Assembly: GCA_902768065.1 (NCBI GenBank)
Contig: CACXJP010000027.1
Location: 1 to 26,433 of the forward strand
Direction: 5' to 3'
Length of the DNA stretch: 26,433 nt
Origin: an uncultured Erysipelotrichaceae bacterium
GTDB taxonomy: Bacteria > Bacillota_I > Bacilli_A > RF39 > UBA660
Of this stretch, positions 1-6,770 are shown one piece after another. Positions within the stretch are counted from its first letter, which is position 1; each line of letters opens with the position of its first letter. The notes beneath the pieces are model-generated. The model was not told the origin of the DNA. It saw only the letters and a program-made list of their open reading frames with translations, and ran no database searches. Made by a program: the position numbers and the translations under genes.

Positions 1-247
1 AGGTGATTTAGTATCTCGTCGTAAAGCTTTAGCATTCTTACATAATGATAAAAAAGTTGTTGATAAAATATTCAATGACTTAGCAAAACGTTATGAAAAC
101 AGAAACGGTGGATATACTCAAATCTTAAAATTAAATGAAAGACGTGGAGATGATGCTTTAATGGTAATTTTAAGATTAGTTGGAGATAAAGAAGAAACAA
201 AAGAAGAAAAGAAAGAAACAAAAAAAACAACTAAGAAAACAAAATAA
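1..247 (+). CDS. rplQ: Ribosomal protein bL17, C-terminal part (5' truncated by the window)
   Basis: The first complete codon is at position 2 and the frame stays open to TAA at 245-247, giving the last 81 residues. The reading includes [15 protein letters not shown] and a [17 protein letters not shown] stretch, both typical of the bL17 core, which binds 23S rRNA in the large subunit. The ordinary core ends at LRLVG, and a Lys/Glu/Thr-rich tail of about 20 residues follows. In Firmicutes rplQ ends the S10/alpha operon and is followed by ecfA1, as broadly seen here. A strong terminator follows directly. Confidence 0.95.
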   Translation, partial: GDLVSRRKALAFLHNDKKVVDKIFNDLAKRYENRNGGYTQILKLNERRGDDALMVILRLVGDKEETKEEKKETKKTTKKTK

Positions 248-256
248 TAACTATTA

Positions 257-285
257 GAATCAACACAATAATGTTGATTCTTTTA
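257..285 (+). terminator. Rho-independent terminator after rplQ
   Basis: Perfect 9-bp stem GAATCAACA (257-265) with TGTTGATTC (272-280), 6-nt loop, then TTTTATTAT. It ends the ribosomal operon ahead of a new promoter. Confidence 0.85.
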
Positions 286-304
286 TTATATAATAATTGA
301 AATC

Positions 305-333
305 TTGACAATGACATTTATTAAAGATAAAAT
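305..333 (+). promoter_or_regulatory. SigA-type promoter of the dockerin-repeat gene
   Basis: TTGACA (305-310), 17-bp spacer, TAAAAT (328-333). The ribosome binding site GGAGG is at 350-354, ahead of the ATG at 362. Confidence 0.75.
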
Positions 334-361
334 TATATAAGATAGTGTAGGAGGATAGAAT

Positions 362-1066
362 ATGAATAAAAGAAAATTTATTTTCGCTATCATTTTAATA
401 TTTATTTGTTTTTTTAGTATTAATGTAAAAGCAGAAACAACAATTTTATATGGTGATGTAGATGGTAATGGAAAAATTGATGTAAGTGATGCAACTGCAT
501 TAGAAAATTATTTATCTGATAAAATAGAATTAAGCTATGAAGCTCAAAAAAGAGGAAACGTAGATGGAGATAACAAAATAACAGCAAATGACTCAAAAGT
601 CATCAGATCATATATAGCTGGACAAACCACTATTCCTATTAAAATGGGAGATGTTAATGAAGATGGAGTGGTTGATCAATTAGATGTATTACAAATTCAA
701 AAATATGCTGGTGAAAGTATACAATTTACACAAAAACAAATACTAATAGGAGATGTAAATGTAGACAATACAACAGATATTTATGATGCAAGTTTAATTC
801 AACAATACATTGTTGATAAAGTAGAAACTCTACCAACCATTGATGGTAAAGAAATAGTAGAACCAAATAACAGTAACAATAATGACAATAATACTACACC
901 AATTGAATCAGATTCTAAAGAAGAAACAAAAGATGATAATCAAGTTGTTAAAGTTGAAGATACATTAGCAAAAATACCATTAGTATTAAATATATTATCA
1001 ATATCATTAATATTAGTTGGAGGATTAATAACTTCAGCAGTTCTTTTAACAAAACAACATAATTAA
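362..1066 (+). CDS. Membrane-anchored dockerin type I repeat protein
   Basis: 234 residues. Residues 1-25 look like a signal peptide (MNKRK, a hydrophobic run, then VKAET). Four dockerin/EF-hand-like calcium loops follow: DVDGNGKIDVSD (32-43), NVDGDNKITAND (66-77), DVNEDGVVDQLD (97-108) and the weaker DVNVDNTTDIYD (131-142). They are spaced as two tandem dockerin-like domains. After an Asn/Glu/Lys-rich linker (about 165-200) a hydrophobic segment (205-228) ends in KQHN, so it is predicted to be a C-terminal membrane anchor. In cellulosomal bacteria dockerins bind cohesins; no cohesin gene is in this window. The gene has its own promoter and terminator, so it is a single-gene unit. A calcium-binding surface protein is likely; its partner is unknown. 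Confidence 0.85.
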   Translation: MNKRKFIFAIILIFICFFSINVKAETTILYGDVDGNGKIDVSDATALENYLSDKIELSYEAQKRGNVDGDNKITANDSKVIRSYIAGQTTIPIKMGDVNEDGVVDQLDVLQIQKYAGESIQFTQKQILIGDVNVDNTTDIYDASLIQQYIVDKVETLPTIDGKEIVEPNNSNNNDNNTTPIESDSKEETKDDNQVVKVEDTLAKIPLVLNILSISLILVGGLITSAVLLTKQHN

Positions 1067-1096
1067 GTAGACTAGATATAATAAGTCTACTTTTAT
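1067..1096 (+). terminator. Rho-independent terminator after the dockerin gene
   Basis: Stem GTAGACT (1067-1073) with AGTCTAC (1084-1090), followed by TTTTATATTT. Confidence 0.75.
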
Positions 1097-1112
1097 ATTT
1101 GAATAATATTAG

Positions 1113-1141
1113 TGGCAAAAAGGAAATATATTTGGTATAAT
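1113..1141 (+). promoter_or_regulatory. Extended -10 promoter of the SDR gene
   Basis: TGGTATAAT (TATAAT at 1136-1141) with a weak -35, TGGCAA (1113-1118), at 17-bp spacing. Confidence 0.6.
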
Positions 1142-1161
1142 ATAGCTGAGTGGGTGATAAT

Positions 1162-1917
1162 ATGAAAGCTTTGATCACAGGAGCATCATCTGGAATAGGA
1201 TTAGATATTGCAAGATATTTAGCAACAAAAGGATATGAATTGATATTAGTATCAAGAAACAAAGAAAAATTAGAGCAAATACAGGAACACTTACCAACAA
1301 AAGTAACTATTATAGTTGCTGATTTATCAAATGAACAAAGAGTTAAAGACTTATACGTTCTAGCCAAAAAAGAAAATATTGATATATTGATAAACAATGC
1401 AGGATTAGGGGATTTTGGATATCTAACAGATACAGACTTAAATAAAGATTTGGAATTAATAAACACAAATATAAAAGCGGTACATATTCTTACAAAACAT
1501 ATGGTAAAAGATATGGAAAAAAGAGATACCGATACATATATACTAAATGTTGCATCATCCGCAGCATTCCAACCAGGACCATTAATGAGTACATATTATG
1601 CAACAAAAGCATATGTATATCAACTTACGGAGGCATTGTATTATGAACAAAAGAAAAAGAAAACTAAAGTACATGTCTCAGTATTATGCCCAGGGCCAGT
1701 AGAAACTAACTTTAACAATGTTGCAGGAGTAAAATTCGCAGTTAAACCATTAAAAAGTAGTTATGTTGCTAAATATGCTATAGATAATATGTTTAAAAAC
1801 AAAATGCTTATTATTCCAGGATTTAAAATGAAATGTGCCAAGTTCTTTGGCAGATTTGTATCTGATAAAAGTAAATTAAAAATGGCTTATAATATTCAAA
1901 AGAAAAAAACCAGCTAG
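1162..1917 (+). CDS. Short-chain dehydrogenase/reductase (SDR)
   Basis: 251 residues, a normal length for a classical SDR. The Rossmann nucleotide-binding motif TGASSGIG is at 6-13, NNAG at 78-81, the catalytic serine in NVASSA (about S132), YxxxK at Y145-K149 and PGPV at 177-180, so all active-site elements are present. It should catalyse NAD(P)H-dependent oxidoreduction of a small alcohol or carbonyl compound; the substrate cannot be read from the sequence. An in-frame GTG at 1150 would add four residues, but the GGGTGAT ribosome binding site fits the ATG at 1162, matching the GGTGAT-ATG pattern of other genes here. It lies between the dockerin and ECF genes. Confidence 0.9.
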   Translation: MKALITGASSGIGLDIARYLATKGYELILVSRNKEKLEQIQEHLPTKVTIIVADLSNEQRVKDLYVLAKKENIDILINNAGLGDFGYLTDTDLNKDLELINTNIKAVHILTKHMVKDMEKRDTDTYILNVASSAAFQPGPLMSTYYATKAYVYQLTEALYYEQKKKKTKVHVSVLCPGPVETNFNNVAGVKFAVKPLKSSYVAKYAIDNMFKNKMLIIPGFKMKCAKFFGRFVSDKSKLKMAYNIQKKKTS

Positions 1918-1930
1918 TAGTTGGTTTTTA
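1905..1930 (+). terminator. Possible weak terminator overlapping the SDR stop
   Basis: AAAACCA with TGGTTTT around the TAGTAG stops, then a short T run. It may only reduce read-through into the ECF ATPase genes, because no clear promoter follows. Confidence 0.45.
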
Positions 1931-1952
1931 TGTTAGAGAAAGGAGTTTTAAG

Positions 1953-2729
1953 ATGGATGTTATTTTAAATATTAATAATATAAAATACAAAGATATCTTT
2001 GAAGATTTAAGCATCTATATAGAAAAACACACAATAACAGCCATCTCAGGCTCTAATAAGTGTGGAAAAACTACATTAATTAGAATATTAAACAAAGATA
2101 TTATGACAGATTCAAACATAGTATACGAAGGAAAAGAAATAAATAACTATAAAGATGATGAATACTACAAAAAAGTACAAGTTGTTTTTCCACAGGAAAT
2201 TATTTTTCATGAAAAAACTATTCTAGATGAGTTAAAATATCAACAAGAAACACTAGATTTAGAAAAGACAGATTTCTTAATATCAAAATTAGGATTAAAG
2301 AAGGTCCAAAATAAGGATATAAATACACTAGAAGAAAAAGAAATATTCTTGACTCAAATAGCCATTGCAATATTAAATTCAAAAGATATTGTTATGATAG
2401 ATGAAATAGATAATTATTTCACAGATGAAGAATTAATAAAAATATATAAATTCTTCAATACATGTATGGACAAATATGATTTAACCTTCATAGTTACATG
2501 CTTAAATTTAAATTCCACAATATATGTGGATAATTTATGTATAATTAATAAAGGAAAAATTGCCTTAAAAGGAGAACCACTAAGAGTTCTAGATAAGGAT
2601 AATGTATTAAACAAAATAGGCCTAGAAGTTCCATTTATGATAGATTTATCAGTTAAACTTAAAGATTATCAATTAGTAAATAAAATAATTCTAAATCAGG
2701 AAGAGATGATTGAAGAACTATGGAAATAG
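1953..2729 (+). CDS. Divergent ECF-type ABC ATPase in the EcfA1 position
   Basis: 258 residues. Walker A is intact (GSNKCGKTT, 33-41), a Q-loop glutamine is at about 81 (FPQ), and Walker B is present (IVMIDE, 146-151). The ABC signature expected as LSGGQ reads TLEEK (125-129), and the switch histidine expected as VTH reads VTC (C183). ATP binding looks possible but hydrolysis is probably impaired. The place between rplQ and truA is that of ecfA1 in Firmicutes, where EcfA1-EcfA2-EcfT energise vitamin uptake. RBS GAAAGGAG lies upstream of the ATG. It overlaps the next gene by 10 bp. No symbol is given because the activity is doubtful. Confidence 0.8.
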   Translation: MDVILNINNIKYKDIFEDLSIYIEKHTITAISGSNKCGKTTLIRILNKDIMTDSNIVYEGKEINNYKDDEYYKKVQVVFPQEIIFHEKTILDELKYQQETLDLEKTDFLISKLGLKKVQNKDINTLEEKEIFLTQIAIAILNSKDIVMIDEIDNYFTDEELIKIYKFFNTCMDKYDLTFIVTCLNLNSTIYVDNLCIINKGKIALKGEPLRVLDKDNVLNKIGLEVPFMIDLSVKLKDYQLVNKIILNQEEMIEELWK

Positions 2730-3496
2730 AATATAAGACAAAAATAGGAAATATTAAGTTTAACTCAAAAGATATAAATGGAATAATAGGAAATAAATTA
2801 AGCGACATAGAGGAAATAATAAAAGTAGATTATGAGTCTATTGATAAGATAATATTAGACAAGAAAACTCTATCAAAAGAGGATTATAATACATTAAAAA
2901 GAAAAATAAGCATAGTAAAGAAAAATGATTATCTAAACATTCAAATAGGAACAATTAATGAATTAATGGAATATATTTTAAAACAAAAAAAGATATATCC
3001 AAAGAATAAACAAAAGAAAATAAATGATTCACTTAGAATAGTAGGTCTAGATAAAAGTATATTAGAAAGAAATATAAAGAACATATCAAGATCAGAAACA
3101 AAGTTATTACAAATAGCAATTTCACTACTATCAAATCCAGATATATTAGTAATAGAAGAACCATTTAATTATCTTGATTTGAAAAGTATAAAAAATATAA
3201 TGATTGTATTAAGAAAAGTAAAAGAACAATACAATAAGGTAATAATCTTTGTATCAGATGACATTGAAAAGATGTATCAACATACAGATAAGATAGTAAT
3301 CTATAATTCAAAAGAAATAATTTTAATTGGAGACACAAAAAAAGTATTTCAAGATGTAAAAAAACTAAAAGAGAATAAAATTGGTATTCCAAAGATTGTA
3401 GATTTTACATATAATGCTAAGAAAGAAAAGAAAGTAAAGATAGATTATCATAGTGATATAAGAGATATCATAAAAGATATCTATAAACATGTATAA
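2720..3496 (+). CDS. Degenerate ECF-type ABC ATPase in the EcfA2 position
   Basis: 258 residues. The ABC fold is recognisable from the signature region (NISRSETKLLQIAIS, around 121-135), Walker B (ILVIEEPF, 142-149) and D-loop NYLD (150-153). The Walker A region reads GIIGNKLSD (21-29) and lacks GK[ST]. The Walker B aspartate is Glu (E146), and the switch histidine is replaced by Asp (VSDD, about 178-181). Nucleotide hydrolysis is therefore unlikely. The C-terminal phrase IGIPKIVDF resembles the EcfA2 'LELPxV' region. It is probably translationally coupled to the upstream ATPase, and truA follows directly where ecfT usually lies between them. The full-length open frame argues against a recent pseudogene. 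Confidence 0.75.
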   Translation: MEIEYKTKIGNIKFNSKDINGIIGNKLSDIEEIIKVDYESIDKIILDKKTLSKEDYNTLKRKISIVKKNDYLNIQIGTINELMEYILKQKKIYPKNKQKKINDSLRIVGLDKSILERNIKNISRSETKLLQIAISLLSNPDILVIEEPFNYLDLKSIKNIMIVLRKVKEQYNKVIIFVSDDIEKMYQHTDKIVIYNSKEIILIGDTKKVFQDVKKLKENKIGIPKIVDFTYNAKKEKKVKIDYHSDIRDIIKDIYKHV

Positions 3497-3507
3497 GGGG
3501 TGATAAA

Positions 3508-4242
3508 GTGAGATATTTAATTAAATTTTCATATGATGGGACTGCCTATAAAGGATTTCAAACCCAAAAAGGACATAACACCATCCAAGAAAGGCTAGAA
3601 GAGGCCCTTACAAAGATAAATGATGGTAAATATACCCCAATAGTAGCAACAGGTAGAACAGACAAAGGAGTCCATGCAATGGCACAATATGGGCATGCTG
3701 ATATAGATGTTAAAATCAATGAAAAAAAATTAAAAAGAGCAATGAATAGTAATCTTCCAGATGATATTCATGTAATAGAAACAAAAGTAGTGCCAGATGA
3801 TTTTCATGCAAGATATAATGTAATAGAAAAAACATATAAATATATAATAAATATAGGAGAGTATAATCCCCTTGAAAGAAACTATGTATTTCAATATAAT
3901 TATCAACTAGATATAGACAGGATGAAAGAAGCAATTAAATATTTTGAAGGAGAACATGATTTTAGAGCCTTTGCAACAGATAATAAAGAAAAAGAAAATT
4001 GTATAAGAAAAATAACATATACAAATATAGAACAAGATAATAACAAAATAATAATAACATTCAAAGGAAATGGATTTTTAAGGTATCAAGTGAGAAACAT
4101 GGTAGGAATCCTAATAAAAGTAGGAGAAAATAAAATTAATCCGAAAGAAATAAAGAATATAATTGAAAGCAAAGATAGAACTAAATCAGGAAAAACAGCA
4201 CCAGCAGAAGGATTATATTTGGTTGATGTTAACTATAAATAG
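3508..4242 (+). CDS. truA: tRNA pseudouridine(38-40) synthase TruA
   Basis: 244 residues, normal length. The enzyme converts uridines 38-40 of the tRNA anticodon stem-loop to pseudouridine. The catalytic motif GRTDKGVHA is at 49-57, with the nucleophile Asp at 52. The N-terminal KFSYDGTAYKGFQ, the DDFHARYNVIEKTYKY segment and the C-terminal FLRYQVRNMVG block are family hallmarks. It starts with GTG behind AGGGGTGAT. The order ECF ATPases - truA - rplM - rpsI is the usual Firmicutes one, apart from the missing ecfT and the two-gene module before rplM. Confidence 0.95.
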   Translation: MRYLIKFSYDGTAYKGFQTQKGHNTIQERLEEALTKINDGKYTPIVATGRTDKGVHAMAQYGHADIDVKINEKKLKRAMNSNLPDDIHVIETKVVPDDFHARYNVIEKTYKYIINIGEYNPLERNYVFQYNYQLDIDRMKEAIKYFEGEHDFRAFATDNKEKENCIRKITYTNIEQDNNKIIITFKGNGFLRYQVRNMVGILIKVGENKINPKEIKNIIESKDRTKSGKTAPAEGLYLVDVNYK

Positions 4243-4243
4243 G

Positions 4244-4275
4244 AAGCAATATCAAACAAATGTTGCTTTTTTTTT
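4244..4275 (+). terminator. Terminator after truA
   Basis: AAGCAA (4244-4249) with TTGCTT (4263-4268), followed by a T run to 4275. The 3' arm doubles as the -35 of the next promoter. Confidence 0.65.
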
Positions 4276-4291
4276 GATTTTGTGGTATAAT
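4263..4291 (+). promoter_or_regulatory. Extended -10 promoter of the unknown two-gene module
   Basis: TTGCTT (4263-4268), 17-bp spacer, TGGTATAAT with TATAAT at 4286-4291. Confidence 0.65.
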
Positions 4292-4323
4292 ATGTACACA
4301 TTTGAGGATAGAGGGGTTCGAAA

Positions 4324-5169
4324 ATGACAAGAGAAGAAAAGGAAATGTATAACAAGAAAATAAAGTTATACGAGAGATTAGGAGCTGAAAAGTTCCAAGA
4401 CTTAGTCTTCGTTGTTGAAAAAATAAAATTTAAAATAATTAAGAAATTCTTTCCAAATATAGAAAAGTGGTTTGACAAACGTTGTGATAAGCAACAAAAG
4501 AAATTGCTTTCAAAAGCCAAAACTGAAGAAGAGAAAAAGGAAATAATTAGAAATACAAAATTTAGAAAAATGGCTTTAAGAAAAGAATTAAAACAAGAAA
4601 AAAACGTCAATTACCATATGGATCCAAATAGACCAACAGAAATATATAAATATTTGGAATTTAATAAAAAGATCCATATAAATGGATTGATTAAAGATAC
4701 CATAGTAGCAGCAATATCAACAATAGCTGTTGCCTGTGGATTAGCATGGGCTATACCGATATTAGTTGCAAGCATTTTAAGTGCAGGTATAAACTTTGAA
4801 TGTGTTAATATTCAAAACTGTAGTATCTGCAAATATAAAAGATGTGAAGAAGCATTAAAGAAAAAACAAGCTAAAAAAATAGAAAATAATATTGAAAGAT
4901 ATGGAGCAGCGGCAGCAGTAATTGATAAAGCTGTAGAAGAATCAGATCGCATTCCATCATTATCAGAAATAATTGCTCAAGCTAAAACTCCAGAAGAGTT
5001 AAGACAATTAAAAGAATTAATAAAAGAGACATTACAAGCAAACAAACAACAAGAAGAAAAAGAAAAACAAAAAATAAGGGGGGGAATAAATAATGAACTT
5101 AACATCAACAACACTAATTACAGGAGCAGGAGCAGTAACTGGATCAGTAATTGCTTCAAATGTAGGTGA
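4324..5169 (+). CDS. Unknown charged protein with one hydrophobic hairpin
   Basis: I do not recognise a family. The 281-residue frame begins with a highly charged helical region (1-95), then a hydrophobic, Ala/Ile-rich segment (about 121-157) that could be a membrane hairpin, four cysteines in CVNIQNCSICKYKRC (160-174), and a charged helical tail (175-250). After codon 252 the frame enters a run of seven G (5078-5084); the last 27 or so residues are Asn/Ser-rich and lie over the start of the next gene in another frame, so they look like accidental translation. With six or eight G the protein would end at a TAA just before the next ATG. The true C-terminus is therefore uncertain. RBS GAGGGG is at about 4311-4316. 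Confidence 0.65.
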   Translation: MTREEKEMYNKKIKLYERLGAEKFQDLVFVVEKIKFKIIKKFFPNIEKWFDKRCDKQQKKLLSKAKTEEEKKEIIRNTKFRKMALRKELKQEKNVNYHMDPNRPTEIYKYLEFNKKIHINGLIKDTIVAAISTIAVACGLAWAIPILVASILSAGINFECVNIQNCSICKYKRCEEALKKKQAKKIENNIERYGAAAAVIDKAVEESDRIPSLSEIIAQAKTPEELRQLKELIKETLQANKQQEEKEKQKIRGGINNELNINNTNYRSRSSNWISNCFKCR

Positions 5170-5422
5170 AGATAGTAAAAGAAAATCTAGAAAGAATTCA
5201 TATATTGGTACAGCAATAGCTGTAACAGCTACTTATGCAATTGGAGAATTCGTAAGTTGTAGGTCAAATATGGAATATAAACAACAACGTGCAGAGCAAA
5301 CAAGACAAGAATATGTTGATTCAAGATCAAATGAAGAATTAGAAATTGCGCTTCGTCAATTAGAAGAACAAGAACAAGCAACAAACTCATACGAAGAAGC
5401 ACCTAAAACCTATAGAAAATAA
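5093..5422 (+). CDS. Unknown small protein with two Gly/Ala-rich hydrophobic segments
   Basis: 109 residues, no family recognised. A Gly/Ala/Thr-rich hydrophobic stretch (about 6-22, LITGAGAVTGSVIAS) and a second (37-54, YIGTAIAVTATYAIGEFV) flank a basic loop. The C-terminal half is Glu/Gln-rich and probably helical (60-100). It could be a small membrane protein acting with the upstream gene, which also has one hydrophobic region. Its ribosome binding site is the G7 tract at 5078-5084, eight bases before the ATG, so translation of the pair is probably coupled. A strong terminator follows. Confidence 0.7.
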   Translation: MNLTSTTLITGAGAVTGSVIASNVGEDSKRKSRKNSYIGTAIAVTATYAIGEFVSCRSNMEYKQQRAEQTRQEYVDSRSNEELEIALRQLEEQEQATNSYEEAPKTYRK

Positions 5423-5423
5423 G

Positions 5424-5453
5424 AAAAAAGTATTGATTTTTAATACTTTTTTT
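5424..5453 (+). terminator. Rho-independent terminator before the rplM leader
   Basis: AAAAAAGTATT (5424-5434) with AATACTTTTTT (5442-5452). The loop carries the -35 of the rplM promoter. Confidence 0.8.
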
Positions 5454-5461
5454 AGTATAAT
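5433..5461 (+). promoter_or_regulatory. Promoter of rplM-rpsI
   Basis: TTGATT (5433-5438), 17-bp spacer, TATAAT (5456-5461), interleaved with the preceding terminator. Confidence 0.7.
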
Positions 5462-5467
5462 CTTAAC

Positions 5468-5530
5468 TGGTACATTCAAATCCCCACATAAATTGGACCC
5501 TGGGAAAGTCTGATTTAAGTAAAAGGAGAA
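5468..5530 (+). promoter_or_regulatory. Probable L13-type ribosomal protein leader
   Basis: The transcribed leader of rplM is unusually GC-rich for this window. It can fold with AAATC (5478-5482) pairing GATTT (5512-5516) and CCCA (5483-5486) pairing TGGG (5501-5504). Firmicutes rplM genes often carry an autoregulatory L13 leader at this site. Assignment rests on position and visible pairing; a covariance-model search was not possible. Confidence 0.5.
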
Positions 5531-5535
5531 AAAAT

Positions 5536-5967
5536 ATGACAAGTTATATGCAAAAAAAAGAAACTGTAGAACGTAAATGGTATGTTATCGATGCAGAAGG
5601 AAAATCTTTAGGTAGAGTAGCAAGCTTAGCTGCAACTTACCTACGTGGAAAACATAAACCAACTTACACACCACATATTGATTGTGGAGATAATATTATT
5701 ATTATCAATGCACAAAAAGTAAACTTAACTGGAAATAAATTAGATAATAAAATGTATTATAACCACTCACAATATTTAGGTGGATTAAGAGAAAGAACTG
5801 CTAGAACAATGAGAGAAGAATATCCTGTTGAAATGGTAGAAAGAGCTGTAAAAGGAATGCTACCACATAACAGACTAGGAAGACAAATGTACAAAAAGTT
5901 ATTTGTATATGCAGGAAGCGAGCACAAACAAATGGCACAAAAACCAGAAGTGCTTGAAGTTAAGTAG
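5536..5967 (+). CDS. rplM: Ribosomal protein uL13
   Basis: 143 residues, normal length. uL13 is an early-assembling 23S rRNA-binding protein. Diagnostic stretches are [17 protein letters not shown] near the N-terminus, [27 protein letters not shown], and the C-terminal [30 protein letters not shown] lies before the ATG. rpsI follows after 12 bp, the near-universal L13-S9 pair. Confidence 0.97.
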   Translation: MTSYMQKKETVERKWYVIDAEGKSLGRVASLAATYLRGKHKPTYTPHIDCGDNIIIINAQKVNLTGNKLDNKMYYNHSQYLGGLRERTARTMREEYPVEMVERAVKGMLPHNRLGRQMYKKLFVYAGSEHKQMAQKPEVLEVK

Positions 5968-5979
5968 GAGGGTTAAGTT

Positions 5980-6405
5980 ATGGCAAAAGAAAAGAAAAAC
6001 GTATACACTGGAACAGGTCACAGAAAGACAAGTGTTGCAAGAGTAACATTAACTCCAGGAAAAGGAAAAATAACTGTTAATGGTAGAGATGTAAGAGAAT
6101 ATTTCCCATCAGACATTTGTGTAATGGATTTATCTCAACCATTAGTATTAACAAATACTCAAGAATTATTTGATGTTGATGCAAAAGTAAAAGGTGGAGG
6201 ATTCCAAGGACAAACTGGAGCAATCCGTTTAGGAATTACAAAAGCTTTATTAGATTATGATAAAACTACACCAGCTGATTCAGAAAATAGTTTCAGAAAA
6301 ACTCTTAAAGTAGCAGGATTCATTACAAGAGATTCTCGTAAGAAAGAACGTAAGAAACCAGGTTTAAAGAAAGCACGTCGTGCTCCACAATTCTCAAAGA
6401 GATAA
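5980..6405 (+). CDS. rpsI: Ribosomal protein uS9
   Basis: 141 residues. uS9 sits in the 30S head, and its C-terminal tail reaches the P-site tRNA. The sequence has [12 protein letters not shown] near the N-terminus, [32 protein letters not shown], and the invariant basic end [26 protein letters not shown] is at the rplM stop, so the two genes are one operon. A perfect hairpin terminator follows. Confidence 0.97.
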   Translation: MAKEKKNVYTGTGHRKTSVARVTLTPGKGKITVNGRDVREYFPSDICVMDLSQPLVLTNTQELFDVDAKVKGGGFQGQTGAIRLGITKALLDYDKTTPADSENSFRKTLKVAGFITRDSRKKERKKPGLKKARRAPQFSKR

Positions 6406-6427
6406 TCAGATCGTTATTCAGTTTATC

Positions 6428-6454
6428 AAAAGACCATATTTATGGTCTTTTTAT
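6428..6454 (+). terminator. Rho-independent terminator after rpsI
   Basis: Perfect 9-bp stem AAAGACCAT (6429-6437) with ATGGTCTTT (6442-6450), 4-nt loop, T tail. Confidence 0.85.
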
Positions 6455-6489
6455 ATTTGTAAAGAAACATAATATTAAGATTTAAATAA

Positions 6490-6519
6490 TTGTCAAATAT
6501 TATAGTAATCTATTATAAT
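6490..6519 (+). promoter_or_regulatory. Promoter of the Sm-like/phosphorylase/HD group
   Basis: TTGTCA (6490-6495), 18-bp spacer, TATAAT (6514-6519). Confidence 0.65.
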
Positions 6520-6551
6520 ATAGTCATAGGGAAGGATGTGAATAATAAAAG

Positions 6552-6755
6552 ATGTTCAGTACAGGATTAAGTAAATATGAAGGAAAAAAAGTAAAAATAT
6601 ATATATCTACTCAGAGTAACCAAGAGGTTATAACAGAAACAGGTATACTTACAGGATTATCAATGGGAGCAGGCGAAACAACCATATTTGTTAAGCTTGA
6701 TGACCAAAAATTAATAAATATAAGATATATAATCAAAATAGATATTATTGATTAG
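6552..6755 (+). CDS. Small beta-rich protein, possibly Sm-like fold
   Basis: 67 residues. The pattern GKKVKIYI ... ETGILTGLSMG ... TIFVKLDDQKLINIRYIIKIDI alternates like a five-stranded small barrel. The last part resembles the Sm2 region of bacterial LSm-like proteins, suggesting RNA or protein binding; this is inference from pattern only. The best Shine-Dalgarno (GGGAAGGA, about 6529-6536) is about 15 bases from the ATG, too far for an ideal site. No upstream in-frame alternative exists, since TAA is at 6546-6548. The phosphorylase gene begins 15 bp downstream, so they probably share a transcript. Confidence 0.65.
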   Translation: MFSTGLSKYEGKKVKIYISTQSNQEVITETGILTGLSMGAGETTIFVKLDDQKLINIRYIIKIDIID

Positions 6756-6770
6756 AAAAAGAGGAAGAAA

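Noticed and set aside
948..1466. 172-codon minus-strand open frame
   Set aside because: It lies over the dockerin and SDR genes, both well supported, has no ribosome binding site, and is biased to Leu/Ile/Phe as expected from the reverse strand of A+T-rich genes.
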